DNA of 59,935 bases, taken from the NCBI GenBank assembly GCA_032027005.1, contig JAVSMW010000017.1, positions 1 to 59,935 of the forward strand, in the 5' to 3' direction. Origin of the DNA: JAVSMW01 sp032027005. Lineage in GTDB: Bacteria > Bacillota > Thermincolia > Thermincolales > UBA2595. The translations under genes and the position numbers were made by a program. The notes beneath the pieces are model-generated. The model saw nothing but the letters and a program-made list of their open reading frames with translations. It did not search any database and was not told the origin of the DNA. Shown one piece after another: positions 18,236 through 27,769 of this stretch. Positions within the stretch are counted from its first letter, which is position 1. Each line of letters begins with the position of its first letter.

Positions 18236-20341
18236 ATGGACAGTTTAAAAGTAATGACCGGAAACCAGTCTATTGCCAATGGGGTACGTTTAGCTAGGGC
18301 GGAAGTAATTGCTACCTACCCTATAACACCGCAGACCACTATCGTTGAAGAGCTTGCCAAAATTGTCAATAATGGAGAACTGGCGGCCAAATTTGTTAAT
18401 GTTGAATCCGAACACTCCGCCGCCTGTGTAATTACCGGTGGCCAGTTAGCCGGAGCCAGGAGCTTTACCGCTACTGCTTCCCAGGGCCTTGGTTATATGG
18501 TAGAGCCGCTTACTTTTCTGCACAGCTTCCGGCTGCCTGTAGTTATAGCTGTAGCCAGCCGGACACTGGGGGCCCCTTACGGTTCCGGCAGCGTAGATTA
18601 CTCTGATATCATGGCTGTGAGGGACTTTGGATTTATCCAGTATTTTGTAGAGAGTAACCAGGAAGCGTTGGACACAATTATTCAAGCATACAGGGTGGCT
18701 GAAGACCCGCGGGTGCTGCTGCCGGTAATGGTGGATCTAGATGGATTTTATCTTTCCTTTTCTTCGGAACTGGTTTCTATGCCTAATCAAGAAAAGGTGG
18801 ATCAATACCTTCCCCCTTATCGCCCCAATCACGTTATCCTGGATCCGCTGGATCCCATGTCCCTGGGTGATCACCCATTAATGGCGGCTTACAGTGAATG
18901 TCAGACCGAAGCGGCAGTGGCGGGAACACGCAATGTCATTTTGGAGGCGGACGATGCTTTCGGGGAGATGTTTGGCCGGAAGTATCACGGTATGGTCGAA
19001 AAATACCGATGCGAAGACGCTAAGGCCATTATTGTAACGATGGGTTCGATGACAGGTACTGCCCGTGAAGCAGTAGATGAATTGCGGAAAGCCGGAAAAC
19101 CGGTAGGGTTATTGAAGATTCGTGTATTTCGACCTTTTCCGGAACAAGAACTGCGGGATTTAGCCGCAGATGGGCGGGTTTTTGCCGTTATAGACCGGAA
19201 CGTTTCGCATGGCTCAAGCAATTCCGGTATTTTGGGGGGAGAAGTAAAGATGGCCTTCTACGGCCTGAAAGAAAAAGCTCCCGAAGTACTCAACTTTATC
19301 CTCGGTATGAATGGCGGGAATATTTCGGTGCAAGACTTTAAGGATATTGCCGAACAATCCCTGGCCGCAGCAGCAACTAAGGAGAAAGTTGAAGAAGTAA
19401 AATGGGTTCTCAAAACACCACCGGAAGCACCAATGATACTTCCCCATAATGCTGAAGAACTACAACTATTTCCGGGCACAAGTTCTTGTGCCGGCTGCCT
19501 TTCGATGCTGGCTATGCGCCATACCATCTCGACGGTTGGTAAAGACACCGTTTTGGTCATGCCTCCAGGCTGTATGTCAGTTAATTGCATGATTGGCTGG
19601 CCGGGTTATTCCCCATTAAAAATGGCGTCATATTTGTCTGTGTTCCCTGGTGCAGCTTCAACGGCGGTTGGGGTAAGGAAGGGATTGGATGCGAAGGGTA
19701 AGCAGGATACAGTGGTGTTAGCTATGGGCGGCGATGGCGGCACAGCAGATATCGGTTTGCAGTGTCTCTCTGGTGCAGCACATCGGAGCGATTCTATTCT
19801 CTATGTTTGCTATGATAACGAGGCCTATATGAACACAGGCATTCAAAGCAGCGGAACCACACCATACGGGGTTAATACAACCACAACACCTGTAGGCAAG
19901 GGTGTAGCAGGAAAAGGAAACCAAGTTAAGCAGAAAAAGGATTTAGTAGGAATCATGGCTGCCCACGGGGTGCCGTACGCAGCTACAGCTTCGGTGGCTT
20001 ACCTCGCTGATTATAAGCAGAAACTGGCCAAGGCCCTGCAGGTTGTCCGGGAGCGCCAGGGACTGGCTTTCATCCACATCCATTGTCCATGCGCAGTTGG
20101 TTGGAATTATCCGGAAGGATTGGGCATAGAAATAGCCCGCCAAGCCGTACAAACCAGGATGTGGAATCTTTACGAGTACGAGAATGGCCGGTATAAGCTG
20201 ACCAAAAAGACACCAAACCCAAGTACGGTGAGTGAATACATGAAACACCAGGGGCGCTTCAACAACATCGCGGAAGATCAGATAAAAGAACTTCAAATAA
20301 GGGCGAACGCGGAATACGCGCGCTTAAGCCAGGAAGGATAA
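18236..20341 (+). CDS. 2-oxoacid:ferredoxin oxidoreductase, fused alpha-beta subunit
   Basis: One open frame of 701 residues joins what are normally two subunits. Residues about 1-385 are the alpha domain (GNQSIANGVRLA, TYPITPQTTIVE, VESEHSAACVITGG). After a linker rich in Pro and Glu, residues about 415-695 are the thiamine-diphosphate-binding beta domain: CAGCLSM, the GDGGTADIG motif near 497 and DNEAYMNTG near 527. Single-chain enzymes usually have the order alpha-gamma-delta-beta, so a direct alpha-beta fusion with separate gamma and delta genes is uncommon. The DNA in this stretch has no Ns, and ATG 18236 follows GAAAGGATTG. It should form the catalytic core with the two upstream genes. 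Confidence 0.9.
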   Translation: MDSLKVMTGNQSIANGVRLARAEVIATYPITPQTTIVEELAKIVNNGELAAKFVNVESEHSAACVITGGQLAGARSFTATASQGLGYMVEPLTFLHSFRLPVVIAVASRTLGAPYGSGSVDYSDIMAVRDFGFIQYFVESNQEALDTIIQAYRVAEDPRVLLPVMVDLDGFYLSFSSELVSMPNQEKVDQYLPPYRPNHVILDPLDPMSLGDHPLMAAYSECQTEAAVAGTRNVILEADDAFGEMFGRKYHGMVEKYRCEDAKAIIVTMGSMTGTAREAVDELRKAGKPVGLLKIRVFRPFPEQELRDLAADGRVFAVIDRNVSHGSSNSGILGGEVKMAFYGLKEKAPEVLNFILGMNGGNISVQDFKDIAEQSLAAAATKEKVEEVKWVLKTPPEAPMILPHNAEELQLFPGTSSCAGCLSMLAMRHTISTVGKDTVLVMPPGCMSVNCMIGWPGYSPLKMASYLSVFPGAASTAVGVRKGLDAKGKQDTVVLAMGGDGGTADIGLQCLSGAAHRSDSILYVCYDNEAYMNTGIQSSGTTPYGVNTTTTPVGKGVAGKGNQVKQKKDLVGIMAAHGVPYAATASVAYLADYKQKLAKALQVVRERQGLAFIHIHCPCAVGWNYPEGLGIEIARQAVQTRMWNLYEYENGRYKLTKKTPNPSTVSEYMKHQGRFNNIAEDQIKELQIRANAEYARLSQEG

Positions 20342-20351
20342 GGAGATTGCG

Positions 20352-21485
20352 ATGCAGGAATTAGAGTTACGGAAAGAACTAGCTGAACTCTTCAATGACC
20401 ATTACCGGAATGCCAGAAAGTGGAAGAAGGTACATGGAGGTAAGGTTTTTGGCTATTACCCTGTACCGGGTATGTCACCGGAAATAATTTCTGCAGCAGG
20501 GGTCCTGCCGGTGAGCACCTGGGGTAAACCCATAATCCCTGGTCAAGGCAGAGGGCACTTACCGGACTGGAGCTGCTCTTTAGCTCAGGAAAGCTTGGAT
20601 GCGATTCTCTCCTGCACCCTCTATTTTCTCGACGGACTGGTCGTTCCGGTTATTTGTGATACAACCAAGATGTTCTTGAGCATTTTCAAGCAAAACGCGG
20701 ATCTTCCTTTTCTTGAAAGCTTGGTAATCCCTTGTCAGTTAGGCAGAGAAAGCAGCAAAGCGGGGTATCTCGCTGAACTGCAGCGCTTCCTTGGGGCGCT
20801 GGAAGATTTCGTGGGTCATAAGATAACTGACCAGGCCCTTCAGGAGGCCATAGCCCTCTCAAATGCCAATCGGGCTTTGTTACGCCGCTTATGTTTGCTT
20901 TTTAGGCAGCGGCCTGGTCAGCTGCCATTAAAATCTTACTTTGAATTATGTGAACAGGCCATGTTTATGCCGGCTGAAGAGTATACCGGCTTACTGGCAA
21001 AAGTTGTTGATTACATGGAAAAACATATGAGCCCAGGTGAAGTGAAAAAAATCCCGTTGTTTTGCATTGGAAAAAACATCCGTCCGATGGAAATATGGGA
21101 TTTGATTGAAGAGGCTGGGGGGATGGTTATTGACGATTTGATCTATGGTGGAGCTGCCAATTTCGTTAATGATGTGCGTACCGATCTTCCTCCTCTGGAG
21201 GCTCTTGCGGAGTATTGGCTGAACAGGTTCCCTTTTGACAGTCTCTTCTTGCAAGACAAATTGAGAACTGATGAGCTGGTTGCTTTGGTCAAAAACAGCG
21301 GCGCACGTGGTGTACTCATGATTAACAGAGAATTTTGTGAAGCCCAGAACTTCAATTACCCAATTTTCAAAGACGCTTTGGAAGAAGCCGGAATTCCATG
21401 TTTACGTTTGGAAACAGGCATGGAAACCCAGGCCTCCGGTCAGATCAAAACCCGCATTGAAGCCTTTTTGGAAATGTTGGCTTAG
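20352..21485 (+). CDS. 2-hydroxyacyl-CoA dehydratase / benzoyl-CoA reductase family subunit (HgdB/BcrC-like)
   Basis: 377 residues, ATG after AAGGAGATTGCG. It belongs to the HGD-D family, whose paired subunits hold [4Fe-4S] clusters and remove water from (R)-2-hydroxyacyl-CoA by a ketyl-radical mechanism. Three cysteines at about 75 (WSC), 102 (CDTTK) and 329 (FCEAQNFNYP) fit the usual cluster ligands. With the next gene it forms the likely heterodimer, to be reduced by the activator at 28615. A benzoyl-CoA reductase role is less likely, because the four-gene bcr set is absent and a D-2-hydroxyacid dehydrogenase is present. Confidence 0.85.
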   Translation: MQELELRKELAELFNDHYRNARKWKKVHGGKVFGYYPVPGMSPEIISAAGVLPVSTWGKPIIPGQGRGHLPDWSCSLAQESLDAILSCTLYFLDGLVVPVICDTTKMFLSIFKQNADLPFLESLVIPCQLGRESSKAGYLAELQRFLGALEDFVGHKITDQALQEAIALSNANRALLRRLCLLFRQRPGQLPLKSYFELCEQAMFMPAEEYTGLLAKVVDYMEKHMSPGEVKKIPLFCIGKNIRPMEIWDLIEEAGGMVIDDLIYGGAANFVNDVRTDLPPLEALAEYWLNRFPFDSLFLQDKLRTDELVALVKNSGARGVLMINREFCEAQNFNYPIFKDALEEAGIPCLRLETGMETQASGQIKTRIEAFLEMLA

Positions 21486-21518
21486 GGCAATTTTGAAAAA
21501 AATGGGGTGGAAACACAA

Positions 21519-22712
21519 ATGGCAAAAGTAAGGCCTAAGCTAAAAGCAGATGCGATTCTAAAGGATATGATGGCCCGGTATTACATTCGGGCAGAGGAAG
21601 AGTCCGGTAAAAATAACTTAGCCTGGATTACAGCAGAATTTCCGGTTGAAATTTTATACGCTATGAATATCCTTCCTTATTACCCTGAAAATTTTGCCGT
21701 GAAGTGTGCTTCGCGGCGACGTGCAGATGAACTGATGGCTGTAACCGAAAAGAAGGGCTTTTCCCAACATTTGTGTTCTTATGCCCGGATTGGTCTTGGA
21801 GCTGCTTATTGGGAAGATAACCCGGTTGAACGATTACCCAAACCGGCGCTGCTGTTACCGGCGAATGTTCAATGCTTTAGCCTGCCCAAATGGTTTGAAT
21901 TAATGGCAGTTCATTACAAGGTCCCGTTTTTTATGCTTGATACCTCTTTTTTGGAGGAAGGGGTTACCCCTCAGGCTTGTGATTATTTTACCCTGGAGCT
22001 TCATGAAATGGTTAAGTTTCTTGAACAAAACACCGGTAAAAGACTTGATTACCAGCGTCTGGAAACGGTATTGACCTATTCTGCGCAAGCCTGCCGGTTG
22101 TGGAATGAGATTCTGGACCTGGGTGCCTTGATTCCCGCCACCCTAACATGTTTTGATATGGCTATTTACATGGCGCCAATTGTTACTCTCCGGGGAACAG
22201 AAGATGCCGTTAAATTTTACAGCCTGCTAAAGGAAGAATTGTTGGCACTGGCGCAGGAAGGTGTTGCTGCCGTACCTGGGGAAAAATACCGGATTTACTG
22301 GCATGGCATCCCGTTGTGGCACCGGCTGCGGTATTTTGCCGAATATTTTACCGAACATAAGGCAGCGGCTGTAACCGCCTTATATATGCTCTCCTGGGGT
22401 TACGAATTTGATTCCCGGAAAGGATTAGCGACCTTAGCAGAAAACTACCTCAAAACATTTATTAACAGGAGCTGGGATTATCGCATTGATCAGATTATCA
22501 AAATTGTAGATAAATACAAAATTGATGGTCTGGTACTGTTCGCCAATCATAGCTGCAAATCCGACACTTTCGGTCTTTACGATGTGAAAAAAACGTTAAA
22601 CAAAAAGCTTGGTCTTCCGGTGGTTGTGTTTGAGGCAGATATGTGTGATGACCGTTACTTCAATGAACAATTGATTAAAAATAAGCTCGATCATTTTTTT
22701 GAGCAAATGTAG
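21519..22712 (+). CDS. 2-hydroxyacyl-CoA dehydratase family subunit (HgdA/BcrB-like)
   Basis: 397 residues from ATG 21519, which lies eight bases after GGGG; GTG 21507 is an alternative. It is the partner of the preceding gene. Cysteines at about 86 (HLCSYAR), 119 (NVQCFSLP) and 346 (NHSCKSD) match the cluster-binding positions of this family, and the N-terminal ITAEFPVEILYAMNILP is typical. It is the last gene of the operon that began at 13085, followed by a 130-base gap without a gene. The dehydratase would convert the CoA ester of the D-2-hydroxyacid to a 2-enoyl-CoA. No enoyl-CoA reductase or EtfAB is in the window. Confidence 0.85.
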   Translation: MAKVRPKLKADAILKDMMARYYIRAEEESGKNNLAWITAEFPVEILYAMNILPYYPENFAVKCASRRRADELMAVTEKKGFSQHLCSYARIGLGAAYWEDNPVERLPKPALLLPANVQCFSLPKWFELMAVHYKVPFFMLDTSFLEEGVTPQACDYFTLELHEMVKFLEQNTGKRLDYQRLETVLTYSAQACRLWNEILDLGALIPATLTCFDMAIYMAPIVTLRGTEDAVKFYSLLKEELLALAQEGVAAVPGEKYRIYWHGIPLWHRLRYFAEYFTEHKAAAVTALYMLSWGYEFDSRKGLATLAENYLKTFINRSWDYRIDQIIKIVDKYKIDGLVLFANHSCKSDTFGLYDVKKTLNKKLGLPVVVFEADMCDDRYFNEQLIKNKLDHFFEQM

Positions 22713-22842
22713 CGGGGTAGTTCAAGAGACTGATGAAAGGAGGACATAGTATCTTAGACAGCATGTGTACTTCTATAGGAAGGTGTGTCCGGTTTATACA
22801 TCTCAAAAAAACTGAACTAAAAATGATGAAGGGGTGTTAAGG

Positions 22843-24048
22843 TTGAGAATAGTTAAAAGACTCCTGGTTGTTACATTGGCGGTCCTGTTAATATTATCTG
22901 TAGGATGCAGTAACGGTAATAAGACTGAACAAAAAGCAGATAACAAGACTCAATCTACGGAGAAAGAACCATACGTCCTTGGTGCTGTTTTGGATATTAC
23001 AGGAACAAATGCTAGTCTGGGTACCCCGGAAAGAGACAGCATATTGATGAAGGTTAAAGAAATAAATGATCAAGGCGGGATAAACGGCCACAAAATTGAC
23101 CTCAAAATTTATGATAACGGAAGTGACGAAACGAAATCATTAATGTTGACCAAGAAAATGATCAGTGATGACAAAGTATTGGCTTTTGTCGGCCCCAGTG
23201 TCAGCGGCACCGGTATAGCGATGGCCAAAATCGCTGAGGAGTCACAGGTTCCGATGGTTGCGGTTGCGCAAAGCGTAAAGATCGTTTCACCACCCGAAAC
23301 CCACAAGTATGCTTTTAAATCACCTGTTGCAGATCCCCAATTAACTGAGCGGCTTACAGAGTATCTGAAGAAAAATAATCTAATCAAGGTTGCCTGGTTG
23401 AGTCAGAATAATGCGATGGGTGACACCGGTTTAGCGGAGCTTCAGAAGTCAGCTGCGAAAAATGGCATTCAGATCGTATCTATACAAAAATTTGAAGCTA
23501 CTGATACCGATGCGACCACTCAATTAACAAAAATCAAGGCAGCCAATCCTGATGCAATTTTAAGTTGGAGTATACCTCCGGGGTCAGGTGTTGTTGCCAA
23601 GAACTATCATGATCTGGGTTTGAAGGTACCGATATTTTTTAACCAGGGCAATGGAACTCAGGCCTTTATCAAATTGGCAGGTGAAGCTGCTGAAGGCTTG
23701 TACGTCATCACTACCAAATTGGTTATTGCAGACCAATTACCCGACAGTGATATCCTGAAGCCGGTTTTGTTAAAATATATTGATGATTACGAGAAAAAGA
23801 ATAATTATGGGCCAGTAAGTAACTTTGGCGGCAATGGCTATGATGCATTTTGTTTAGTTCTCGATGCGCTGAAGCGTGCCGGAGATAATCCGGACCGGGC
23901 TAAAATCCGTGATGAGTTAGAAAAAACTACAAATTTCCTGGGTGTGACCGGGGTTTATAATATGTCTCCGACTGACCATACTGGTTTAACGGCCAAAGAT
24001 ATGGTAATTGTCAAGATTGTCAATGGTAAGTGGCAGCTGGTTGATTAG
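22843..24048 (+). CDS. livK: Branched-chain-amino-acid-type ABC transporter substrate-binding lipoprotein
   Basis: About 401 residues, uninterrupted. I choose TTG 22843 with GGGGTGTTAAGG before it; GTG 22834 is the alternative. The signal peptide ends in LSVGC (lipobox). The mature domain has the type 1 binding-protein signs GAVLDITGTNASLG, VKEINDQGGINGHK and KKMISDDKVLAFVGPSVSGTG. It is clearly different in sequence from the first livK at 221, so the two transporters probably bind different ligands. The hairpin after it separates it from the permease genes. Confidence 0.9.
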   Translation: MRIVKRLLVVTLAVLLILSVGCSNGNKTEQKADNKTQSTEKEPYVLGAVLDITGTNASLGTPERDSILMKVKEINDQGGINGHKIDLKIYDNGSDETKSLMLTKKMISDDKVLAFVGPSVSGTGIAMAKIAEESQVPMVAVAQSVKIVSPPETHKYAFKSPVADPQLTERLTEYLKKNNLIKVAWLSQNNAMGDTGLAELQKSAAKNGIQIVSIQKFEATDTDATTQLTKIKAANPDAILSWSIPPGSGVVAKNYHDLGLKVPIFFNQGNGTQAFIKLAGEAAEGLYVITTKLVIADQLPDSDILKPVLLKYIDDYEKKNNYGPVSNFGGNGYDAFCLVLDALKRAGDNPDRAKIRDELEKTTNFLGVTGVYNMSPTDHTGLTAKDMVIVKIVNGKWQLVD

Positions 24049-24063
24049 ATTCAGTTCCCGTTG

Positions 24064-24102
24064 AGGAGACGGCTGATAGTGTTGACTATCAGCCATCTCC
24101 TC
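24064..24102 (+). terminator. Strong hairpin between livK and livH (second set)
   Basis: GAGGAGACGGCTGATAGT pairs with ACTATCAGCCATCTCCTC around a GTTG loop with one mismatch, followed by an AT-rich run. It probably stops part of the transcription so that the binding protein is made in excess over the membrane subunits. Confidence 0.7.
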
Positions 24103-24156
24103 ATTAAATAATATCGAGATTAGAATGATGGGACTAACAAAAGCGAGGTTAGAATT

Positions 24157-25038
24157 ATGGGACTGTTAAATCAAATTCTGCAATATTTTCTCAGTGGACT
24201 TACCGCAGGGGGAATATATGCCCTGATTGCTGTCGGGTTTGTAGTCATTTATAATGTTTCGGGTGTTGTGAATTTTGCCCAGGGCGAGTTCGTTATGCTG
24301 GGGGCGATGATTACCATCTCGCTGGTTAATAACAATATTCCAATAATCCCAGCCATTATTTTGGCAATCTTAATCACAATGATTATTGGAATGCTTCTTC
24401 AATGGCTGGCGATCCGGCCGGTCAAAAGCTCATCTGTTGTAACCCTGATTATTATCACCATGGGTGCTTCTATTCTCATGAAGGGTGCGGCGCTGCTAAT
24501 CTGGGGCACTACGCCGTATACTTTACCGGCTTTTACTCAAGGCTCTCCTTTAACGATAGGTGAGGCAACGCTAAACCTGCAAAGTTTGTGGGTAATCGGT
24601 GTTACGATCTTAGTCTCGGCATTGCTGTTCTATTTCTTTGAAAAGACTTTTTTGGGCAAGGCTGTACGAGCCTGTATGATTAACAAAATCGGAGCCCGGT
24701 TGGAGGGGATCAGCCCCCAGAAAATGTCTTTGGTTTGCTTTGGGTTAAGCGCAGGCATCGGTGCGGCAGCCGGAATAGTGGTGGCACCTATTACCCTGGC
24801 TACCTTTGATATGGGCTCGATGCTTGGCCTAAAGGGTTTTGTCGCCGCCGTACTTGCCGGCTTAACCAGTGTACCCGGGGCCATCGCCGGAGGTTTGGTC
24901 TTGGGGGTTATGGAATCCCTGGGTGCCGGTTTGATTTCCTCCGGGTTCAAAGATGGCATTGCTTTTATAATTCTACTGTTGGTCTTAGTATTAAAACCAG
25001 AAGGTATTTTTGGCCCTTCTGAAACTAAACGGGTGTAA
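24157..25038 (+). CDS. livH: ABC transporter permease, LivH type
   Basis: 293 residues, intact. The N-terminal GLTAGGIYALIAVGFVVIYNVSGVVNFAQGEFVMLGA block is the LivH signature, and there are about eight hydrophobic helices. The C-terminal VLVLKPEGIFG is also typical. It lies 17 bases before livM. It forms the membrane channel with LivM for the solute bound by the lipoprotein at 22843. Confidence 0.92.
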   Translation: MGLLNQILQYFLSGLTAGGIYALIAVGFVVIYNVSGVVNFAQGEFVMLGAMITISLVNNNIPIIPAIILAILITMIIGMLLQWLAIRPVKSSSVVTLIIITMGASILMKGAALLIWGTTPYTLPAFTQGSPLTIGEATLNLQSLWVIGVTILVSALLFYFFEKTFLGKAVRACMINKIGARLEGISPQKMSLVCFGLSAGIGAAAGIVVAPITLATFDMGSMLGLKGFVAAVLAGLTSVPGAIAGGLVLGVMESLGAGLISSGFKDGIAFIILLLVLVLKPEGIFGPSETKRV

Positions 25039-25054
25039 GGTGGGAGGCTAAATA

Positions 25055-26107
25055 ATGTTAAATAGCAGCAGGCATCTGCGGAGATATGCCATTGTGGCCC
25101 TGGTCTGTCTTTTAGCAGTGATACCGCTTTTAACCACAAGTAATTACTATTTGGGCACGATGATTATCATCGGGATTTATACTTTAGTTACGGTCGGACT
25201 CTGCCTGCTCATGGGTTATGCGGGACAGATATCCTTGGGCCATGCCGCCTTTTATGGACTTGGTGCCTACGGCTCAGGGATTCTGACGGCGACCTATAAT
25301 GTTAACCCCTGGCTGGCGATGATTTTAGCAGCAGCAATTACAGCAGTTATTGCTTTAGCGATCGGTGCCCCGATATTGCGGTTGAAGGGACATTACCTGG
25401 CGCTGGCTTCCCTGGGGTTTGGTGTTATTATCTACTTTATTTTCGTCCAGGGGGGACCTGTGACTGGCGGGCCGTCCGGCCTTACGGGCGTTCCCGGGCT
25501 AAAAATCGGTAGTTTTAAGTTTAACAGCGACACCAGGTTCTATTATCTGGTTTGGATCATAGCACTTGCAGGGATTGTCGCGGCCCAAAACCTGGTAAAA
25601 TCCAGGATTGGCCGGGCCCTGCGGGCCATCAACGGCAGTGAGGTGGCCGCAGAATCCATGGGGATTAATACGGCCCGGATGAAGGTTCAAATATTCGTCA
25701 TTAGCGCTATTTATGGCAGTATTGCCGGAAGCCTCTATGTTCATTATGTAAACTTTGTTAACCCTCCCCCATTTGGAGTTTTTCAATCGGCCCACTTTGT
25801 TCTGATGGCCGTGGTTGGTGGTATTGCCAATGTTTGGGGTCCGCTTTTCGGGGTGACGCTGGTGATTATACTTAGTGCGGTTTTGCGGGAATTTGTTTCC
25901 TTGATTATTACTTCAGCCAGTGGTGAATTTGAGATTATCTTTTTCGGATTCATCCTCATTGTTGTAATGATATTTATGCCGGAAGGGCTGGTTGCCGGAA
26001 TAGTCAACCTTGTTGAACGGGTTTGGCAGCGCCGGCCTGGCAAAGCCCGGAAAGCAAGAAACATCCCCAGAGTGGTCGAAAATAACCGCCTGAACTCGGA
26101 AAACTAG
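25055..26107 (+). CDS. livM: ABC transporter permease, LivM type
   Basis: 350 residues. It contains LLMGYAGQISLGHAAFYGLGAY, the LivM signature, and about ten hydrophobic segments. A basic, arginine-rich tail of about 25 residues follows the last helix. ATG 25055 follows GGTGGGAGG. It is co-transcribed with the flanking liv genes. Confidence 0.92.
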   Translation: MLNSSRHLRRYAIVALVCLLAVIPLLTTSNYYLGTMIIIGIYTLVTVGLCLLMGYAGQISLGHAAFYGLGAYGSGILTATYNVNPWLAMILAAAITAVIALAIGAPILRLKGHYLALASLGFGVIIYFIFVQGGPVTGGPSGLTGVPGLKIGSFKFNSDTRFYYLVWIIALAGIVAAQNLVKSRIGRALRAINGSEVAAESMGINTARMKVQIFVISAIYGSIAGSLYVHYVNFVNPPPFGVFQSAHFVLMAVVGGIANVWGPLFGVTLVIILSAVLREFVSLIITSASGEFEIIFFGFILIVVMIFMPEGLVAGIVNLVERVWQRRPGKARKARNIPRVVENNRLNSEN

Positions 26108-26119
26108 AAAGGGGTTTTA

Positions 26120-26890
26120 ATGATGCCGATTCTGGAAGCACTCAACGTCAGCCGCTCATTCGGCGGGATTTTGGCCGTCAACGATGTAAGCTTTGCCTTG
26201 GAGCAGGGTCAAATCGGAGCCCTAATCGGACCAAACGGGGCCGGCAAAACTACGGTTTTTAACCTGGTTACCGGGATATTTCCGCCATCTGCCGGGGAAA
26301 TCAGATTTAAAGGCCAGAGGATTAGCGGGCAAAAAACCTTCCGGATTGCTGTCCTTGGAATAACCCGTACTTTTCAGGGTGTGCAACTGTTTGAGAATAT
26401 GACTGTTCTGGAAAATGTAATGGTGGGGTGTTATTCCCGGACCAAGAGCGGAATTATCAGTTCTATGGTCCGCCTGCCATCCATGCTTAAGGAAGAAAAA
26501 GGAATCCAGGCTAAGGCTTTGGAGATGCTGGAGATGATTGGCCTGGCTGAGCGGGCAGATGAGCCTGCCGGGAATTTGCCTTTTGGCCGGCAGCGGCTGC
26601 TGGAGATCGCCCGCGCTATGGCACTGGAACCGGAGCTTCTCCTATTGGATGAACCGGCGGCCGGACTCAATTCCACAGAGAAAAAAGAACTGGTGACATT
26701 GGTCCGGAAAATCCGGGATATTGGCATCACCGTATTTTTGGTTGAGCATGATATGGAAACGGTCATGGGATTGGCGGATAAAGTAATTGTCCTGGATTTT
26801 GGCTCCAAAATTGCCGAAGGGACGCCCGCAGAAGTGCAAGCCAATGAGAAAGTAATCACCGCTTATCTGGGAGAGGAGGAAGATGACTGA
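26120..26890 (+). CDS. livG: ABC transporter ATPase, LivG type
   Basis: 256 residues. Walker A GPNGAGKTT is near residue 38, the ABC signature LPFGRQRLLEIARAMA near 155, Walker B LLLLDEPAAGLN near 174 and the switch VEHDMETV near 210. Unlike the copy at 6778, all motifs have the standard LivG form. The start has two adjacent ATGs (26120, 26123) after AAGGGG. The stop overlaps the ATG of livF. Confidence 0.93.
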   Translation: MMPILEALNVSRSFGGILAVNDVSFALEQGQIGALIGPNGAGKTTVFNLVTGIFPPSAGEIRFKGQRISGQKTFRIAVLGITRTFQGVQLFENMTVLENVMVGCYSRTKSGIISSMVRLPSMLKEEKGIQAKALEMLEMIGLAERADEPAGNLPFGRQRLLEIARAMALEPELLLLDEPAAGLNSTEKKELVTLVRKIRDIGITVFLVEHDMETVMGLADKVIVLDFGSKIAEGTPAEVQANEKVITAYLGEEEDD

Positions 26891-27732
26891 TGTTGATCAT
26901 TAAAGATCTGCACACCTACCACGGTCAAATTCAGGTCCTTCGGGGTATTACGATGCGCATTGATGAAGGGGAAATTGTGGCGATTATTGGGGCCAACGGC
27001 GCCGGTAAAAGTACACTTATGGGCACCCTGGCCGGGATTTATCCATCCAGTGCCGGAACGGTTGTTTTTGACAGCCATAATCTTACCAATATGCCGGCGG
27101 AAAAAGTAGTTAGTCGCGGAATTAACCTGATTCCTGAGCGGCGTCAGATTTTTGACTCCCTTAATGTCATTGACAATTTACTTCTGGGAGCTTACCACCG
27201 GCGCAGAAAGCATATCAAGGAGTTAATGCGGGAAATTGATAAAATTTTGGAGTTGTTCCCGCCTCTAAAAGGGAAGGAAAAACTGCAGGCCGGGATGCTT
27301 AGCGGCGGATTACAGCAAATGGTAGCGATAGGGCGCGGGCTGATGTCCAAACCGCGATTGCTGATTTTAGATGAACCCTCAGTGGGATTGGCACCGTTAG
27401 TGGTACGCGAAATCATGAGCATTCTTGGTGAATTAAGAATAAACGGTACAACTATCCTCTTGGTGGAGCAGAATGCCCGCGCAGCGCTGAAGCTGGCGGA
27501 TCGGTGCTATGTTCTTGAGCAGGGGCAAATAGCGCTGGAAGGGAATGCGGTAGAACTGCTCCATGATCCGCGGATTCAATCGGCTTATTTGGGGCAAGGC
27601 CAAAATTCCCAAGNTACCCGTCTGGTAGATGCCGATGTGGAGGATGTCGAAATAGGCGCCCGGGTAAACCTGGTCGTTGAAAAAGTAGATGAAGACAGGG
27701 TATTGCCGGTTTTTAAGCCAATTGAAAAGTAA
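26890..27732 (+). CDS. livF: ABC transporter ATPase, LivF type, with a foreign C-terminal tail
   Basis: 280 residues where LivF is normally about 235. Walker A GANGAGKST, signature LSGGLQQMVAIGRGLM and Walker B LLILDEPSVGLAP are all present, and the usual end QSAYLGQ is reached near residue 236. About 42 further residues follow (TRLVDADVEDVEIGARVNLV...EDRVLPVFKP), which resemble the end of a DUF35-type OB-fold protein, a partner of thiolases. The only N outside the first 14 kb (27614) lies exactly at the join. So this is either a deletion fusion or an assembly join. The ATPase part is complete. Confidence 0.85.
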   Translation: MLIIKDLHTYHGQIQVLRGITMRIDEGEIVAIIGANGAGKSTLMGTLAGIYPSSAGTVVFDSHNLTNMPAEKVVSRGINLIPERRQIFDSLNVIDNLLLGAYHRRRKHIKELMREIDKILELFPPLKGKEKLQAGMLSGGLQQMVAIGRGLMSKPRLLILDEPSVGLAPLVVREIMSILGELRINGTTILLVEQNARAALKLADRCYVLEQGQIALEGNAVELLHDPRIQSAYLGQGQNSQXTRLVDADVEDVEIGARVNLVVEKVDEDRVLPVFKPIEK

Positions 27733-27769
27733 ATAAGAGAAAATTAGAATTTTTCGAGGAGGGTTATTG

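Noticed and set aside
20352..22712. Benzoyl-CoA reductase
   Set aside because: Only two subunits and one activator are present and no ring-reduction genes; the D-2-hydroxyacid dehydrogenase suits a 2-hydroxyacyl-CoA dehydratase better.
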